Shown piece by piece: positions 11,301 to 20,868 of a stretch of DNA of 64,000 nucleotides. The translations under genes were made by a program, and so were the position numbers. The stretch is taken from NCBI GenBank assembly GCA_010015675.1, contig ML977061.1, positions 1 through 64,000 on the forward strand, given 5' to 3'. How positions within the stretch are numbered: position 1 is the stretch's first letter; the number at the start of each line of letters is the position of its first letter. The stretch is from Byssothecium circinans (lineage: Eukaryota; Ascomycota; Dothideomycetes; Pleosporales; Massarinaceae). Under the pieces are notes generated by a model that had not been told where the DNA came from, ran no database searches, and worked only from the letters and a program-made list of their open reading frames with translations.

Positions 11301-12173
11301 AGCAAAACAAGCGAATCTTAGCGTCGTCTGCGAGAGCGATGAATTTGTCACACAACTCAAGAAGAGTCGGTGACTCTCTCTCAAGGATCTTCAACAAGCT
11401 AGATTGGAGACCCATTCCAGCCAGCTCGGCCATCCGCGCAAGGGCCATAGCCTTCGCCTGGCTTGCAGTTCCACGAAAAGGCGTCCCGAGGAAGACACAA
11501 CCAGCAACCCTAGGAAAGATGCTGGGAAAGCGGTGCTGTTGCCCCTGTGCTGTGAGAAGAAGCTGCTCAAGCACAATACCGCCTAAACAATGCGCCACAA
11601 AAACGATCGGCGTTTTGTTGTCTGCCTACATGCAAGATTAGTGAAGGGCTTTGAAGAAGGTCGTGGTGACTCACGCCTCGGAACTTCTCGAGTGTATGTA
11701 GTAGCTTGTCGGCCACACTATCCAGCCTCTGATCTACTGCTCCCACTCCGAACCATTGTGAATCGTATTTGAAAATGCAGATACGTGCTTTCGGTAGGAT
11801 GCCAGGGAGCATATTCGAGTCGCGCAGCCAATCAATTTTCTTGTCGGGATTGTCGGGGTCTCTGCATTTCCATGTGTATTCACTGGTCGCGCCCAGTCCA
11901 GGAATTGCGATGATACTTGGTAAATTAGATATACTCAACCGAACCTTGCCAGGAGGACTTACTCGACGCTGTGCTTGCTGGGAGCTTTAGATGATCCATC
12001 ATCAATTGGCCAGACCTGTTCCAGGCCAAACCCAAACTTTGGCTTCTATTGTAAAGAGGTTAGCATGATATTCGAGCAGCGCATTTCCATATCGTCGTGC
12101 ACGAATGGTCACTCACCTCAGGGTTAAGTATTGAATGCTTGGCAGTCTGCGGCTTCGTCGTTGGCGCCGCCAT
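4274..12173 (-). CDS. NLR-like protein: SesB-type hydrolase - NACHT (degenerate) - ankyrin array - prion-like tail
   Basis: Fourteen exons joined by hand: 12117-12173, 11963-12045, 11675-11915, 10425-11625, 9106-10311, 8484-8775, 8192-8407, 8035-8130, 7906-7985, 7610-7877, 7438-7563, 7195-7392, 6186-7079, 4274-6116; all phases agree, giving about 2,266 residues. Residues 47-330: SesB-type alpha/beta hydrolase (VDIIAIPGLG; AHCLGG with Cys140 where Ser is usual; LGTPFRG). Residues 380-620: NACHT-type domain with GEAGTGQR for Walker A and MVYGIEQL for Walker B, so key Lys and Asp are missing; WILLSR sensor block present. Residues about 900-1790: many ankyrin repeats (TALHVAA, PLHLAAGEGHVHILECLL). 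Then an acidic run (about 1804-1863), basic RGPSLRRGPSMKK, and a Gln/Pro/Tyr/Ser tail to the end. Fungal NLRs of this class are STAND-type cytosolic receptors linked to non-self recognition and cell death; that role is inferred here. Oddities: a 28-nt gap between exons 9 and 10, a GC-AG intron, a 330-bp intron. Confidence 0.85.
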
Positions 12174-12553
12174 AATGCCGTTACCTCAATAAACAAGCAG
12201 CAATCGTACGTCGTGTCAACGGGGAGTGACTTGCGAAAGATTAAGTGCCGAAAGGCTCGAGATGGCAACAACCTTGTCGCAGCCGGCTTGTCCCCCTTTT
12301 CGCGCCATGGTGAGGGATGTTGTGAGAGTTGGGGTCCAAAAGTCCTGCAAAGGGATATTCTTGCGCCGGCGTAACCAGCTGACGTGAGATTGGCCGAAAG
12401 TAGTTTGGAACTTAGCCCCTTCCAGACCCGTCTCGTGCGGCTGAAGCCGCCCCCGCTCAACTTTAATCGACCTTTGATCGCAGCACAAAAACCATCGGAT
12501 GCTCGTAGCGACTGCCCACTCCGATCCATATCATTCATCGCGCTGTTTTCTAT
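12174..12553. promoter_or_regulatory. Shared divergent promoter region of the NLR-like and DUF6601 genes
   Basis: The 380 bases between ATG 12173 (minus) and ATG 12554 (plus) must carry the 5' leaders and promoters of both genes. No TATA box or clear binding motif stands out. The region is moderately GC-rich and lacks repeats. Several open frames cross it on both strands, but none resembles a protein family. Confidence 0.5.
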
Positions 12554-13687
12554 ATGCATCATGTCAGATTACACACTAGTAACGGCCGCACCCGATCCCA
12601 AGCTGCTACCACATTAAGAGCTAACAGTAGAAAGGATGAACGTTTTTTACCCCTCCCTTTCTCCACGGATGTTCTAGGGGCGGGTGGAGATAATGCATCG
12701 TCGAGATCTCTTCTACCAGCAACTTATCGCACAAAAAACTACAAAATCAGACTTGTCAGCGCAGACATCCACTCCTTCTTGAAGCGGGAGCTAGATCTCG
12801 AACGATTGAACTGCATTCACAAGTGGCTGCCATTAGTCGGCCTTCCCACCCAGCCTCGCCCACTCCATTATCAGATTCTCAAGCGTAGGACCATCGTCGC
12901 CGCTGAGCAACTGGATCTCCACCTTGTCTGGTCGCCATCTCGCATCTTCATCAAGCCACTTCCCAGGTTCCTTCTGTCACCAGACTTCTGGAAGCGCTAC
13001 ATATGCCAAGATCTTCTTTTGTACCAAACTGCAATTGGCTTCCTTCTGAGCTGGGTGGCTCTCATCGAAAGGGAGTCAGACCACAAGATCGCAGTTGACA
13101 ATGGCCTCATTCCCGAAGAAGTTTCGTGGAATACTTGGCTTGTCATAGCCCAAGAAATTATGCTTTCTTCTGAAGGGCTGAGAACATCTGTGTCGGGGTT
13201 AAAGGCACCGATGGGGCTATCCAATCGGCAAATTTCTGTGCATCGTCGCTTTTATTACGGGGAGCTACGAGTAGGGCGCTTGAATTGGATATATCGGCTG
13301 TGCAAACTGCAGTTCAGAGGGTACTGGTCCGGCTGTACCACGTATGGGGGTGAGTAAACCTATAGCCTTCCAATCAATGCACAGCCCTTGCTGACTAGTG
13401 TAGCCTTCTTTCGAGAAAATATCGTTTCGCTGATCGCTCTCTTCGGATACACTACGATTGTGCTTTCAGCAATGCAGGTCGGGTTGGCAACGCCATGGCT
13501 GGCTGAGAACTACGCGTTTGGCATGGCGTCGTACACTTTCTCCATCTTTGCGATTGTCGGCCCCGTCGCGGCGATTGCGGCACTCTTTGGTGTTTTTACA
13601 GTGTTCTTCACTCTCAACCTGCTGCACACAATACATGTCCGCCGACAAAGAGAAAAAGAGAAAAGCAGGGTCTCGGGTTGTGAATGA
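12554..13687 (+). CDS. DUF6601 family membrane protein
   Basis: Exons 12554-13349 and 13404-13687 join across a 54-bp phase-1 intron (GTGAGT...GTGTAG) to give 359 residues. Family landmarks: LPATYRTKNYKIRLVS, SFLKRELDLERLNCIHKWL, PRPLHYQ, HLVWSPSRIFIKPLPRFLL, then after the intron AFFRENIVSLIALF with two C-terminal membrane helices (YTTIVLSAMQVGLATPWLA and a long hydrophobic stretch before LLHTIHVRRQREKEK). DUF6601 proteins are common in Dothideomycetes and Eurotiomycetes and have no established function; they often lie in accessory regions. The start is uncertain: ATG 12567 opens a short frame (MSDYTLVTAAPDPKLLP) that resembles the usual N-terminus but ends after 18 codons, so a one-base indel or the alternative ATG 12554 may apply. 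Confidence 0.85.
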
Positions 13688-13998
13688 GGACCAGGATGCG
13701 ACCTGGAATGAATGGATATTTCTACTTGGATGACGCAAAGCGAAAACATGGAGCGTCTCAGATGAATTGCCGAGCTACGTGTCTACGATCACTCTTACGT
13801 TAGATAACAGGGGAATTAAGGTCCCGCAGGCAACGTCTTCTAAGCTTCAGCTCACAATGCGATGCGCCACAAGCAGTCAGGGGAAGCCGCGCGTTCATTG
13901 GTGGCGCACGCGAATACGCATCCCCCAACCCATCCCCCCGCCGCTAGGCAAGCCCTCTGATCTGACACCGCACAACACTCGTCACCAAACACTATCGG

Positions 13999-14568
13999 AT
14001 GGCCGCATCGCAAGAGTTCCCGTTTCTGAATTTGCCGGCTGAGTTGCGTCTCCGCGTATACCAATGCCTCATCGAGCCTCCCGTTTCCATCAATACACTA
14101 CGTCACTGCCGCGGAATACTCCTCGCTTGCCACCAAACCTACGACGAACTCGAACAAGAATGCGTCAAATCCGTGCAAAGTTCTCTTAGCGACATCGAAT
14201 CCCAGCGTCCGTTCCAGTTCGGCATCACGCTCCCCGAGATCTCCACTCCGCACGACTTAAAATGCATTCGCATTGATATAGACCTGCCCTACCATCCACA
14301 TACTCCAAGCCATACAACCAAGGAACCGAAACCATGGATGATATTTGCCGCAAGCCATGTTGGGACCTCCGTCCCCCATACCCAGACAAACACTGATTAT
14401 AGCCCTTTCACGTTCCCGTGGACTATACTGAGGTGGATCCAGGAACGCAAGAAGGCAGAATTTGATCGGCATTTGATAAATAAGGGCTTGGTGGGAGAGC
14501 GTGGATACCAAATCACCGTCAGGATTGAACAGGGTCAGGTGCTTGTATTTCGCTACGAGACGTACTAA
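13999..14568 (+). CDS. Small 2EXR/F-box-like protein
   Basis: A single-exon frame of 189 residues. It opens with FPFLNLPAELRLRVYQCL, the F-box-like/2EXR motif shared by many fungal proteins of 200-400 residues, followed by GILLACHQTYDELEQE, which matches the usual second helix block. No other domain is visible, and the leucine-rich or WD partner domain of true SCF receptors is absent. It has the same N-terminal organisation as the neighbouring gene at 15318, suggesting tandem divergence of a family common in Dothideomycetes. A role in ubiquitin ligase assembly is possible but not shown by the sequence. Confidence 0.75.
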   Translation: MAASQEFPFLNLPAELRLRVYQCLIEPPVSINTLRHCRGILLACHQTYDELEQECVKSVQSSLSDIESQRPFQFGITLPEISTPHDLKCIRIDIDLPYHPHTPSHTTKEPKPWMIFAASHVGTSVPHTQTNTDYSPFTFPWTILRWIQERKKAEFDRHLINKGLVGERGYQITVRIEQGQVLVFRYETY

Positions 14569-15317
14569 GGTCAGATGGACGGAATTGCGTTAAAGAAGAC
14601 TCCCTACATTCGAATTGAGGCTTTGTCTATACGGCAGTATAGATTCACGTTTCTCATTCGACCGTACGGAAAGCTTATCCCGGGGCCAGACTTCTGGCAC
14701 GTGACTTGAATGAACAAAGCGACATCGAGTCAACAGCAACACCAAATACATTGGACCAATGAAATGGTCGATCTTGAGGGCAATATATGCATTGAACTTT
14801 CATCTGTGCTCCTCGAAAGTTGCAGTGAGGGGTTTGATCATGTTATATTGTGCTAGAGTTGCGGCCATCGCGAGTTGGATGGAGGGCCACGAGGGCGAAG
14901 TTTGTAGCGGTTATTATTAATATCTAGCTTCACACGAGTTTGGTCACGTGGTCGCTTCGTTCGCACACTGCGTATAAATTCGAGCCTTACTGTTTCTCTC
15001 ACCCAGTTGTATTGTGCATTTGTATAGAGATAGGTCACGTGAACTTCAGCTTCACTGCCCCTCACCAAACGCTCTTTCTCGACCTACTCAATTCACAATG
15101 CGTTGGAGCTGTAGTTTTCAGGTTCAAACGCTTCACATATAAAGTCACCTCCCTTCCCACAGCGAACAAACCACACCGAACCTTCCTCCCCTCAAACAAG
15201 CAACTTCAACAACTTCCCCAACCTACAACGCGCCCTCTTACAGCGACAACACCCAAACTGTCTACCCTTAAGCAAGCAACTTGGACTATTTTCCCAACGC
15301 ACAACGCGGTCTTCGAC
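14569..15317 (+). promoter_or_regulatory. Upstream region of the 15318 gene with TATA box
   Basis: About 750 bases without a gene. A TATAAAT sequence at 14973-14979 follows a CACGTG palindrome at 14945-14950; a second TCACGTG lies near 15034. From about 15150 the plus strand is pyrimidine/CA-rich, as is usual for fungal leaders. The long open frame that continues upstream of the 15318 ATG begins at a non-ATG codon and is not supported as coding. Confidence 0.4.
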
Positions 15318-16073
15318 ATGGGCTCCGTTCAATCAACCGAGGCAGCCCCTCCAGTGGTTGCTAGCAAATCAATGTTACCTACCCAATCGACAGACTCAAT
15401 ACCTTCATCACGGTCCGTCCCCTTTCCTTTGCCAGCAGAACTTCGCATAAGGATCTACAAGGAAGCCCTCCTTGATGCGGGCGAGAGTCGCAACTCAACC
15501 TTCGCCACCGAGAACTACCGAGGTGTGATTTTCGCATCGCACCAACTCCGTGATGAGTTCCTTCTCGAGTGGAAAAAGGCGACCAACTCTACGATCGACG
15601 TTATTCATGCAGCATGGCCCTTCAAAGAGTGCCCGTTGCTCATATCTCCTATCGAGAAACTCGACGCCGATACCACGCTTCACATCCACCTGCCCGAAAC
15701 CATTCTCCAAAAACTCTTGCCCTGGTTGCCCTGCACAACGTTAACCTACTCCAAGTTCTTGGCATGCCTATTCCATCGAGTTCCTCATGCCCTCATCCAC
15801 CCATTGGGATGTGATCTCCCCTACCTGCAGTGGTGTATTCTAAAACACGCTTCTAGCGTTTTGACGTCGGCAATACCTCGTGATATGGAGCGCGTTGCAG
15901 AGCCAAGTGTCATGTCGGTCTGTGATTTTACTACGAACAAGATGGAGTTCATCACCATATCGAGCAGTCAGTTTCACAGTTTGCGGCAACATTATCAGAG
16001 TATGCTATCAGACCGCGCCATAGTGCTAGGTGGCTGGTCAGATGTGAGTCATGGTGAAGCAGGGAGCATGTAG
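15318..16073 (+). CDS. 2EXR/F-box-like protein with putative N-myristoylation site
   Basis: Single exon, 251 residues from ATG 15318. The frame stays open further upstream but without an ATG. The N-terminus MGSVQST fits the N-myristoylation consensus (Gly2, Ser6), suggesting membrane attachment. A Ser/Thr-rich linker leads to VPFPLPAELRIRIYKEAL, the F-box-like/2EXR block, and GVIFASHQLRDEFLLEW, the same second block as in the protein at 13999. The C-terminal half has no recognised domain. Together with 13999 it forms a pair of diverged, same-strand relatives. Function unknown; the lipid anchor is inferred from the motif only. Confidence 0.7.
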   Translation: MGSVQSTEAAPPVVASKSMLPTQSTDSIPSSRSVPFPLPAELRIRIYKEALLDAGESRNSTFATENYRGVIFASHQLRDEFLLEWKKATNSTIDVIHAAWPFKECPLLISPIEKLDADTTLHIHLPETILQKLLPWLPCTTLTYSKFLACLFHRVPHALIHPLGCDLPYLQWCILKHASSVLTSAIPRDMERVAEPSVMSVCDFTTNKMEFITISSSQFHSLRQHYQSMLSDRAIVLGGWSDVSHGEAGSM

Positions 16074-17014
16074 TGGGCTGAATGATTGAAGGACATTGGA
16101 TTGACGCTGCTACCACAGAGGTACCATGGTAGAGCTTGGTGGAAGGCATTTGAACTGATAGGAATTCCCTGTGACTTTTCGAACGAACTTCTAAAATTTG
16201 GCATCGGATAGGGTCCAAAATCCTGGCAGGGCTTTTCGAACTATGTTTAAGCTTGGTAAAGCATTGCGACACTGCTTCTACCCTAGTGCCGTACGAAGGT
16301 AGCAAACATTGCGTGTACTCTACGTCATGTGTTCGAGGTCTTTATCGTTGGGTGACTGGAACGTGTCAAAAATGCTTACTCATTATTAGCATCACAATCA
16401 ATAGCGTACTTTGATCGCGCGTAAGCATTGCTGATGCAGCGTTGCATATACGAATGTAGGTCTTTATTGTGCTGAAATATACGTACCATACCTCAAGCTA
16501 CACCAATCTCTCAGGGTTGCAACTATTAGGCAGTTGTTCAGACATGTCGTTTGCGTTTAATCTTCGTCTTCTATTTTGGCGAGATCTCTTAGTATTGACG
16601 TCGAAGTGAAGCGGGGTGAAGCGGTGAGCAATCATGCAACAATGCGAGTAGATGTGAGCGCAAGGGTCAGCTGTGACGCTGTGCCCATTAGCCCATTAAG
16701 GCTCCCCAATAAAATCCAACATTACCTTCTGCGTCAGTTCTAGAGGCTAAATCTAGTCCCAGCGAGCATCATCAACCTTTTCTGTCGAACCAATAGTTCG
16801 TTTAGCATAACCTCGGCGTAGGCAGGTTGAATTTTGAACGTCAGCAGCATGCTTTCGATTCAGCTACATATGCGACGAGCCGTAGAGGCAAGACAGGAAT
16901 ATAAATACAAGAAGAAAGGCACCGTCAATCACCACATCCAAGCATCCAAGCACATCATCTCTTCCTCACCCCTCATCTCTTCATTACTATTACATCAACC
17001 CTTCCTCAACAAAA
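16074..17014 (+). promoter_or_regulatory. Intergenic region ending in the promoter of the small secreted protein
   Basis: No gene is supported in 16074-16890. A TATAAATA box lies at 16900-16907, about 108 bases before the ATG at 17015, and the intervening leader is CA/CT-rich (CATCATCTCTTCC, TCAACCC), typical of strongly expressed fungal genes. Confidence 0.5.
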
Positions 17015-17450
17015 ATGAAGCTCTCCGTCATCCTTTCCACCCTCGCCGCCGGCATCGCTTTCGCCGCTCCCATCGATATCGAAAAGCGCGCCGACACTGC
17101 CGTCTATCTCTGCAATGACCGCAACTTCTCCGGCTACTGCGTCCATATCACCGCGCCCAGCGGCACTTGCGTACCGCTCGCTTCTGATCTCAACGACCTG
17201 ACTAGCGCCGTCGGCCCCGACCCAGGAAGCTTCTGCTACTTCTTCGTGTAAGTACATGGGTTGACTACAAATGCAACGACAACAGAACTGACCCTATTGT
17301 AGCAACCCCAACTGCGATGCTAGTGCGGACTTCTTCCACGTCGGCAACCCTGGCATTGCGGATCTGTCAGTTACTCCAGTCAATGGCCCACCCGGAAGCA
17401 CAAGGAACTTCGAGGACAAGCTCAGCAGCTACCGATGCACGTCTGAATAA
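17015..17450 (+). CDS. Small secreted cysteine-containing protein, crystallin-like
   Basis: Exons 17015-17247 and 17303-17450 join across a 55-bp intron in phase 2, giving 126 residues. Residues 1-18 form a signal peptide (ends AFA-AP), followed by a Kex2-type EKR at about 23-25, so the mature protein would be about 100 residues. It has roughly six cysteines in the mature part (LCNDRNFSGYC, GTCVPL, SFCYFF, NPNCDAS, YRCTSE). The pattern of aromatic/Gly strand followed by DLND..SAVGPD recalls betagamma-crystallin-like small secreted proteins of ascomycetes. Possible roles are cell-wall association or effector; neither is shown. The good TATA box and leader suggest real expression. Confidence 0.8.
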
Positions 17451-17761
17451 CCTGTTGCGGATGCTGTTCGGAGGCAATGATGCGACGAAGACGAACGACT
17501 AGTAATGATACGAACTTAGCTTAATGATAATACACTCCTTTCACAGTTCAACTACGATACAACATCGCAAGTGCTGCTTCTACCCCAGTAGAGGCAGCGA
17601 TTTTATCAGCTCGTATTGTTGACGCACCGGCAAGTTTTGAGAGCGCGCCTGCGCCTACAGCGACCGTCCCAACAAAAGCCATGTCTTTGCGAGCCGGTCA
17701 TGGCTGCCTCTCTTTCCACGACCACGGCTTCCATCGCATTGTTCCCATCTCTTCGTACGAT
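17451..17761. other. Intergenic, no gene seen
   Basis: About 310 bases after the small secreted protein gene. The first part probably holds its 3' untranslated region. No conserved frame, RNA gene or repeat is visible. Confidence 0.4.
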
Positions 17762-18271
17762 TTAGGTGTAATTTTGATCTGCTTCGTTACTCCGTCTGCT
17801 TTGTATGGGTGCTTGAAGGTCGTTCCGTCTCTTTTCGCGCGCATTGCATATATTCGTCATCTCATGTAACTTGTGCGACTCTTTCTTCGAATTCAGTCTC
17901 GGCGCCATGAAACCCACCAAACCATCCGTTCCATCGAACCTAGCTGTTCGTAGAAGGGTTAGGTATAGGTGCCTAAAATTCCAACTACAGTTTCCATCAG
18001 ACCAGAGCACGATCCAAGAGCCTTTCACTCCGAGCGCTACGGTGACGGGATAGCTGCCATCTTTATTCTCGTCAAAGGTCAACTAAAGATCAGGTGGAAG
18101 TGTGTGCGATATCCAAGACGTTCCTGACCGGGCGAAGTAGCTTCCTTTGGGACCGATGCTCACTGAGGCTTTGCGAATCTTGTCGATTTCCAATCCACAT
18201 TGTTCACTGATCCAGTCAAAGAGACTCATATACCAGTTCAAGATCAGAATCCAGGGTGAGTGCTGAATCAA
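17762..18271 (-). pseudogene. Remnant of a fungal protein-coding gene with in-frame TAG
   Basis: A single minus-strand frame of 170 codons is interrupted by TAG at 18083-18085 and otherwise reads as a conserved fungal protein: KIRKASVSIGPKGSYFARSG, then after the stop LTFDENKDGSYPVTVALG and VKGSWIVLWSDGNCSWNF. This pattern of 'SIGPxGSYFARSG' and 'ALGVKGSW' recurs in short fungal proteins of unknown function. The TAG most simply derives from CAG by C-to-T. After RHLY the resemblance ends, possibly at an intron or further decay. The start codon of the ancestral gene is not identified. Confidence 0.5.
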
Positions 18272-18580
18272 TAGCGCTGTGCAAGCAACACGCTAAGCCA
18301 AACATAGGCTAGTCTCCTTCGCAGCCCCATAACAAAGTCTAAAGAATCCACACAAGAGCTCTTGACAATGCATTGTGCTAGTATGATGCGGGGGTTTCAC
18401 AATACATACCCTGGTTAAAAACATGTATACAACCCTCCATCCCGCAGTTTCAATCTTGTCAACCCAAACACTCACTCACAACTTCTCCCACTATTCCCTC
18501 AGCAAGCACTTGGGACCACTCTGAGTACCATTCTACCAATCTCCTTTACAAACCACAAGACATAAACTTCAAGCTACACC

Positions 18581-19612
18581 ATGTGCCGGTTCACTCGTGT
18601 AACTTACCACTGCGGTCACGAAACCCTTCTGACCACCCCACGCGGAACCAAGCTCTGCAGGCTCGCACGCCGGTTCAACCTGCGTCAAGGCCGCGACACA
18701 GCACCCGCGCATTGCCATCCTCGCCCAAAAAAGGACATTAACGATGAGACCATGGTTTACATGCAGAATTTGCCAGCAGGTCCGTGCGATGCGTGTCAGA
18801 AAGCTATGGATCCCAACGACAACGGCCTCGATGACAACCAGAAGCTCCAAAATATTCATAATACGATCTTCAGGTCTGTCGCTCAATTTAGAGATGCGGT
18901 TAATAAGCTTGACACTGACACCCTACTGCGTCAAGAGACCGCTCATATCGACAATGAATGCCTCGACGACATCATGATGGAAGCTGAAGGTAACTGCCAA
19001 ACTCGTCTTGCCGAAGAGCTTGCAGATACAAACGACTGGTCGAGAAAGCTCAGAGGATTCCTTGATGATATGGATGCTTACACATACCAGAAAGTCTTCA
19101 ACATGGTCGCGGGTAGAGTGCAGAAAGTAGTCCGAAAGTCGCAAGTTTTCTGCGAATTGGTGAACCTTCTCGAGGAGTATGATCCTGTTACAGGAGCTTA
19201 CGAAGAGAGGATCTGCTTCCTTGCTGACAAACTCCATGCTATGTTTCATGGTTCAGAAAAGGTCACCTTGCCAGCAGAGTTTGCCTCGTCAAAAGATGTT
19301 ACCTTGCCGTCCGCCTTCTTTACCAAACCGGCTTACACACGGGTCAAGGATCAAGAATTGAATGATGGAAAGTTTTTGGACCCAATCAAGTCAACGGACA
19401 CTGAAGTCCCACAGAGGCAGTCCTCTGCTAAGCCAACACATCCTCCGGCTAAACCTACTGCGGCTTCGCTGAAGAAGCCAGCTTCACTGCGAGTTGGCAT
19501 CATGCCCGTAATACCAGGTATTGTATTACCTCGTGCTGTGCAGGGCAACGCTCCTACAAGCGATTCACTATGCTCTAGCCTCAGCTGTGACCTCAGCTGT
19601 GTTACTCTATAG
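18581..19612 (+). CDS. Cys/His small-domain protein A (paralogue of 23817)
   Basis: Single exon, 343 residues. The N-terminal ~75 residues carry a likely metal-binding pattern, MCRFTRVTYHCGHETLL, LCRLARRF, APAHCHPRP and GPCDACQKA, shared in order and spacing with the protein at 23817. This Cys-x8-Cys-Gly-His start is common in small fungal proteins of unknown function. The middle (about 80-230) is predicted helical and acidic, without a recognised domain; the C-terminal 110 residues are Lys/Pro/Ser-rich and end in a Cys-containing segment (LCSSLSCDLSCVTL). A zinc-binding role is inferred from the Cys/His pattern only. A ~100-bp sequence just downstream recurs upstream of the paralogue. Confidence 0.75.
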   Translation: MCRFTRVTYHCGHETLLTTPRGTKLCRLARRFNLRQGRDTAPAHCHPRPKKDINDETMVYMQNLPAGPCDACQKAMDPNDNGLDDNQKLQNIHNTIFRSVAQFRDAVNKLDTDTLLRQETAHIDNECLDDIMMEAEGNCQTRLAEELADTNDWSRKLRGFLDDMDAYTYQKVFNMVAGRVQKVVRKSQVFCELVNLLEEYDPVTGAYEERICFLADKLHAMFHGSEKVTLPAEFASSKDVTLPSAFFTKPAYTRVKDQELNDGKFLDPIKSTDTEVPQRQSSAKPTHPPAKPTAASLKKPASLRVGIMPVIPGIVLPRAVQGNAPTSDSLCSSLSCDLSCVTL

Positions 19613-20616
19613 GTTGATCGTCAACGGGGGTCTACCAGACTACAACAACCCACAGTCTTCATTCTTGGGACGCGCAAGAGTGATACCAATGCTTTGATAC
19701 CTGGCTGGACTTTATATTGAGCCTTAAATATTATCCTTCGGTATATCTAGTCTTCCGACCAATTTGATATTATGACTTTTGGTCTTCATCTACGCTTTGT
19801 AATAACATATTACCTTTTACTATTATCTCAATCAACATCAATACTAACGAGTTTAATTACCGAGTTGCACACACCATTAAGCTGCGCATGATTTCTTAGC
19901 AACCTAACACTATCTAAGACCCCTCACACCTAAAAATTACATTCGCATCATTTGCCTCCACGCTTAAATTACAAGGAGCCTTCTTTTCGCGCAAAACAGT
20001 GTTCCCTTGCTGTAGCATTACTTTTAAGCTCTTACCACTTATGATACTTATAGAGGGGTCTTACCTAAACCTAGGAACCTTATAATAGACTAGTGAGTCG
20101 TTCTGAGCCTTATGCCTGCTATCGCGCGCAAATTTACTGTGTATGCCACCCCGGTCGGTACTTCCAATCAAAGCAATTACCGATCCCGGCTAGTGCATAA
20201 CGACCCTGCGGTGTAATTTACTTACAGTGGCTGTCAGGCCTGTGGCTCTGCGACCTGTGGCTGTGCCGAAGCTTGCAGGGACATCGCTCCTTTGTGCTAG
20301 GCACGGTATGAAGGGCTTGCGCTAGTACCTGGCTGGTGCGCATCTACCATTCCTATGATTGGTGATCTTCGTTGCCAACCAATGAAAGGCGCCGTGTGGG
20401 TTATATAGTCAGCTCCGTTGCATATTCAGGCATTCTCGCAGGGCTGTGCAACTCACCAACTCCGATGTTCCTCGCATTGTTCACGCTGGCTGTGCTACGT
20501 GAGGATCGCAAAGACCAAAAGATTATATACTGATCAGCTTTCGCTGCTGACCTCGTCTTTGCAGCAAGCAGACACAACCCAAAGCGAAAGTTTCATCTAG
20601 ATTCTCTAAAGCAGAC
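19613..20616. other. AT-rich intergenic region
   Basis: About 1 kb with low coding potential, AT-rich to about 20100 and more balanced after that. It contains one copy of the dispersed repeat annotated at 19748-19850. No gene or RNA is visible; the end of the region forms the promoter of the small ORF at 20617. Confidence 0.45.
19748..19850 (+). repeat. Dispersed ~100-bp repeat, copy A
   Basis: Matches 23333-23427 in the same orientation over about 100 bases with few indels (shared blocks AATTTGATATT, GACTTTT, TCTTCATC, TACGCTTTGTAA, TTTACTATT, TCTCAATCAAC, TCAATA). Most differences are C/T or G/A transitions. It lies downstream of the paralogous gene at 18581. It may be the edge of a duplicated segment or a short transposon-derived repeat. 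Confidence 0.75.
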
Positions 20617-20868
20617 ATGACCGACTCCTCCTCCTTATCACTCAAATCTAAATTATCGAAGACACCGTGCTCACCATCCCGCTCTCCCTTGAAACAACCT
20701 GGGCAAAAATGGTACTATAAGTTCTCAAGCCAACCTGAAGAACCTGGCAAGGAGAAATGGAGAAATGCGAGTCTCAACGATAAGGAGCGATGGAAGGAAT
20801 GGCACAAGGCAAAGGATAGGGAGCAGAAGGCTGGGTACGCTGCACTGCAGCAAGAGTCTCCAATATAA
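20617..20868 (+). CDS. Small hypothetical protein, 83 residues
   Basis: An ATG-started single frame of 83 residues. The N-terminal third is Ser/Lys/Pro-rich (SLSLKSKLSKTPCSPSRS), the rest is basic and charged with regularly spaced Trp (KWYYKF, EKWRNASL, RWKEWHKAK), consistent with a short helical DNA- or RNA-binding peptide. I recognise no family. The composition is coherent for a protein, and a leader-like upstream region exists, but there is no independent support that it is expressed. Confidence 0.4.
   Translation: MTDSSSLSLKSKLSKTPCSPSRSPLKQPGQKWYYKFSSQPEEPGKEKWRNASLNDKERWKEWHKAKDREQKAGYAALQQESPI

Noticed and set aside
14940..15317. N-terminal extension of the 15318 protein by 126 codons
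   Set aside because: The extension starts at a non-ATG codon, includes the TATA box and leader, and is not conserved-looking; ATG 15318 with a myristoylation motif is preferred.
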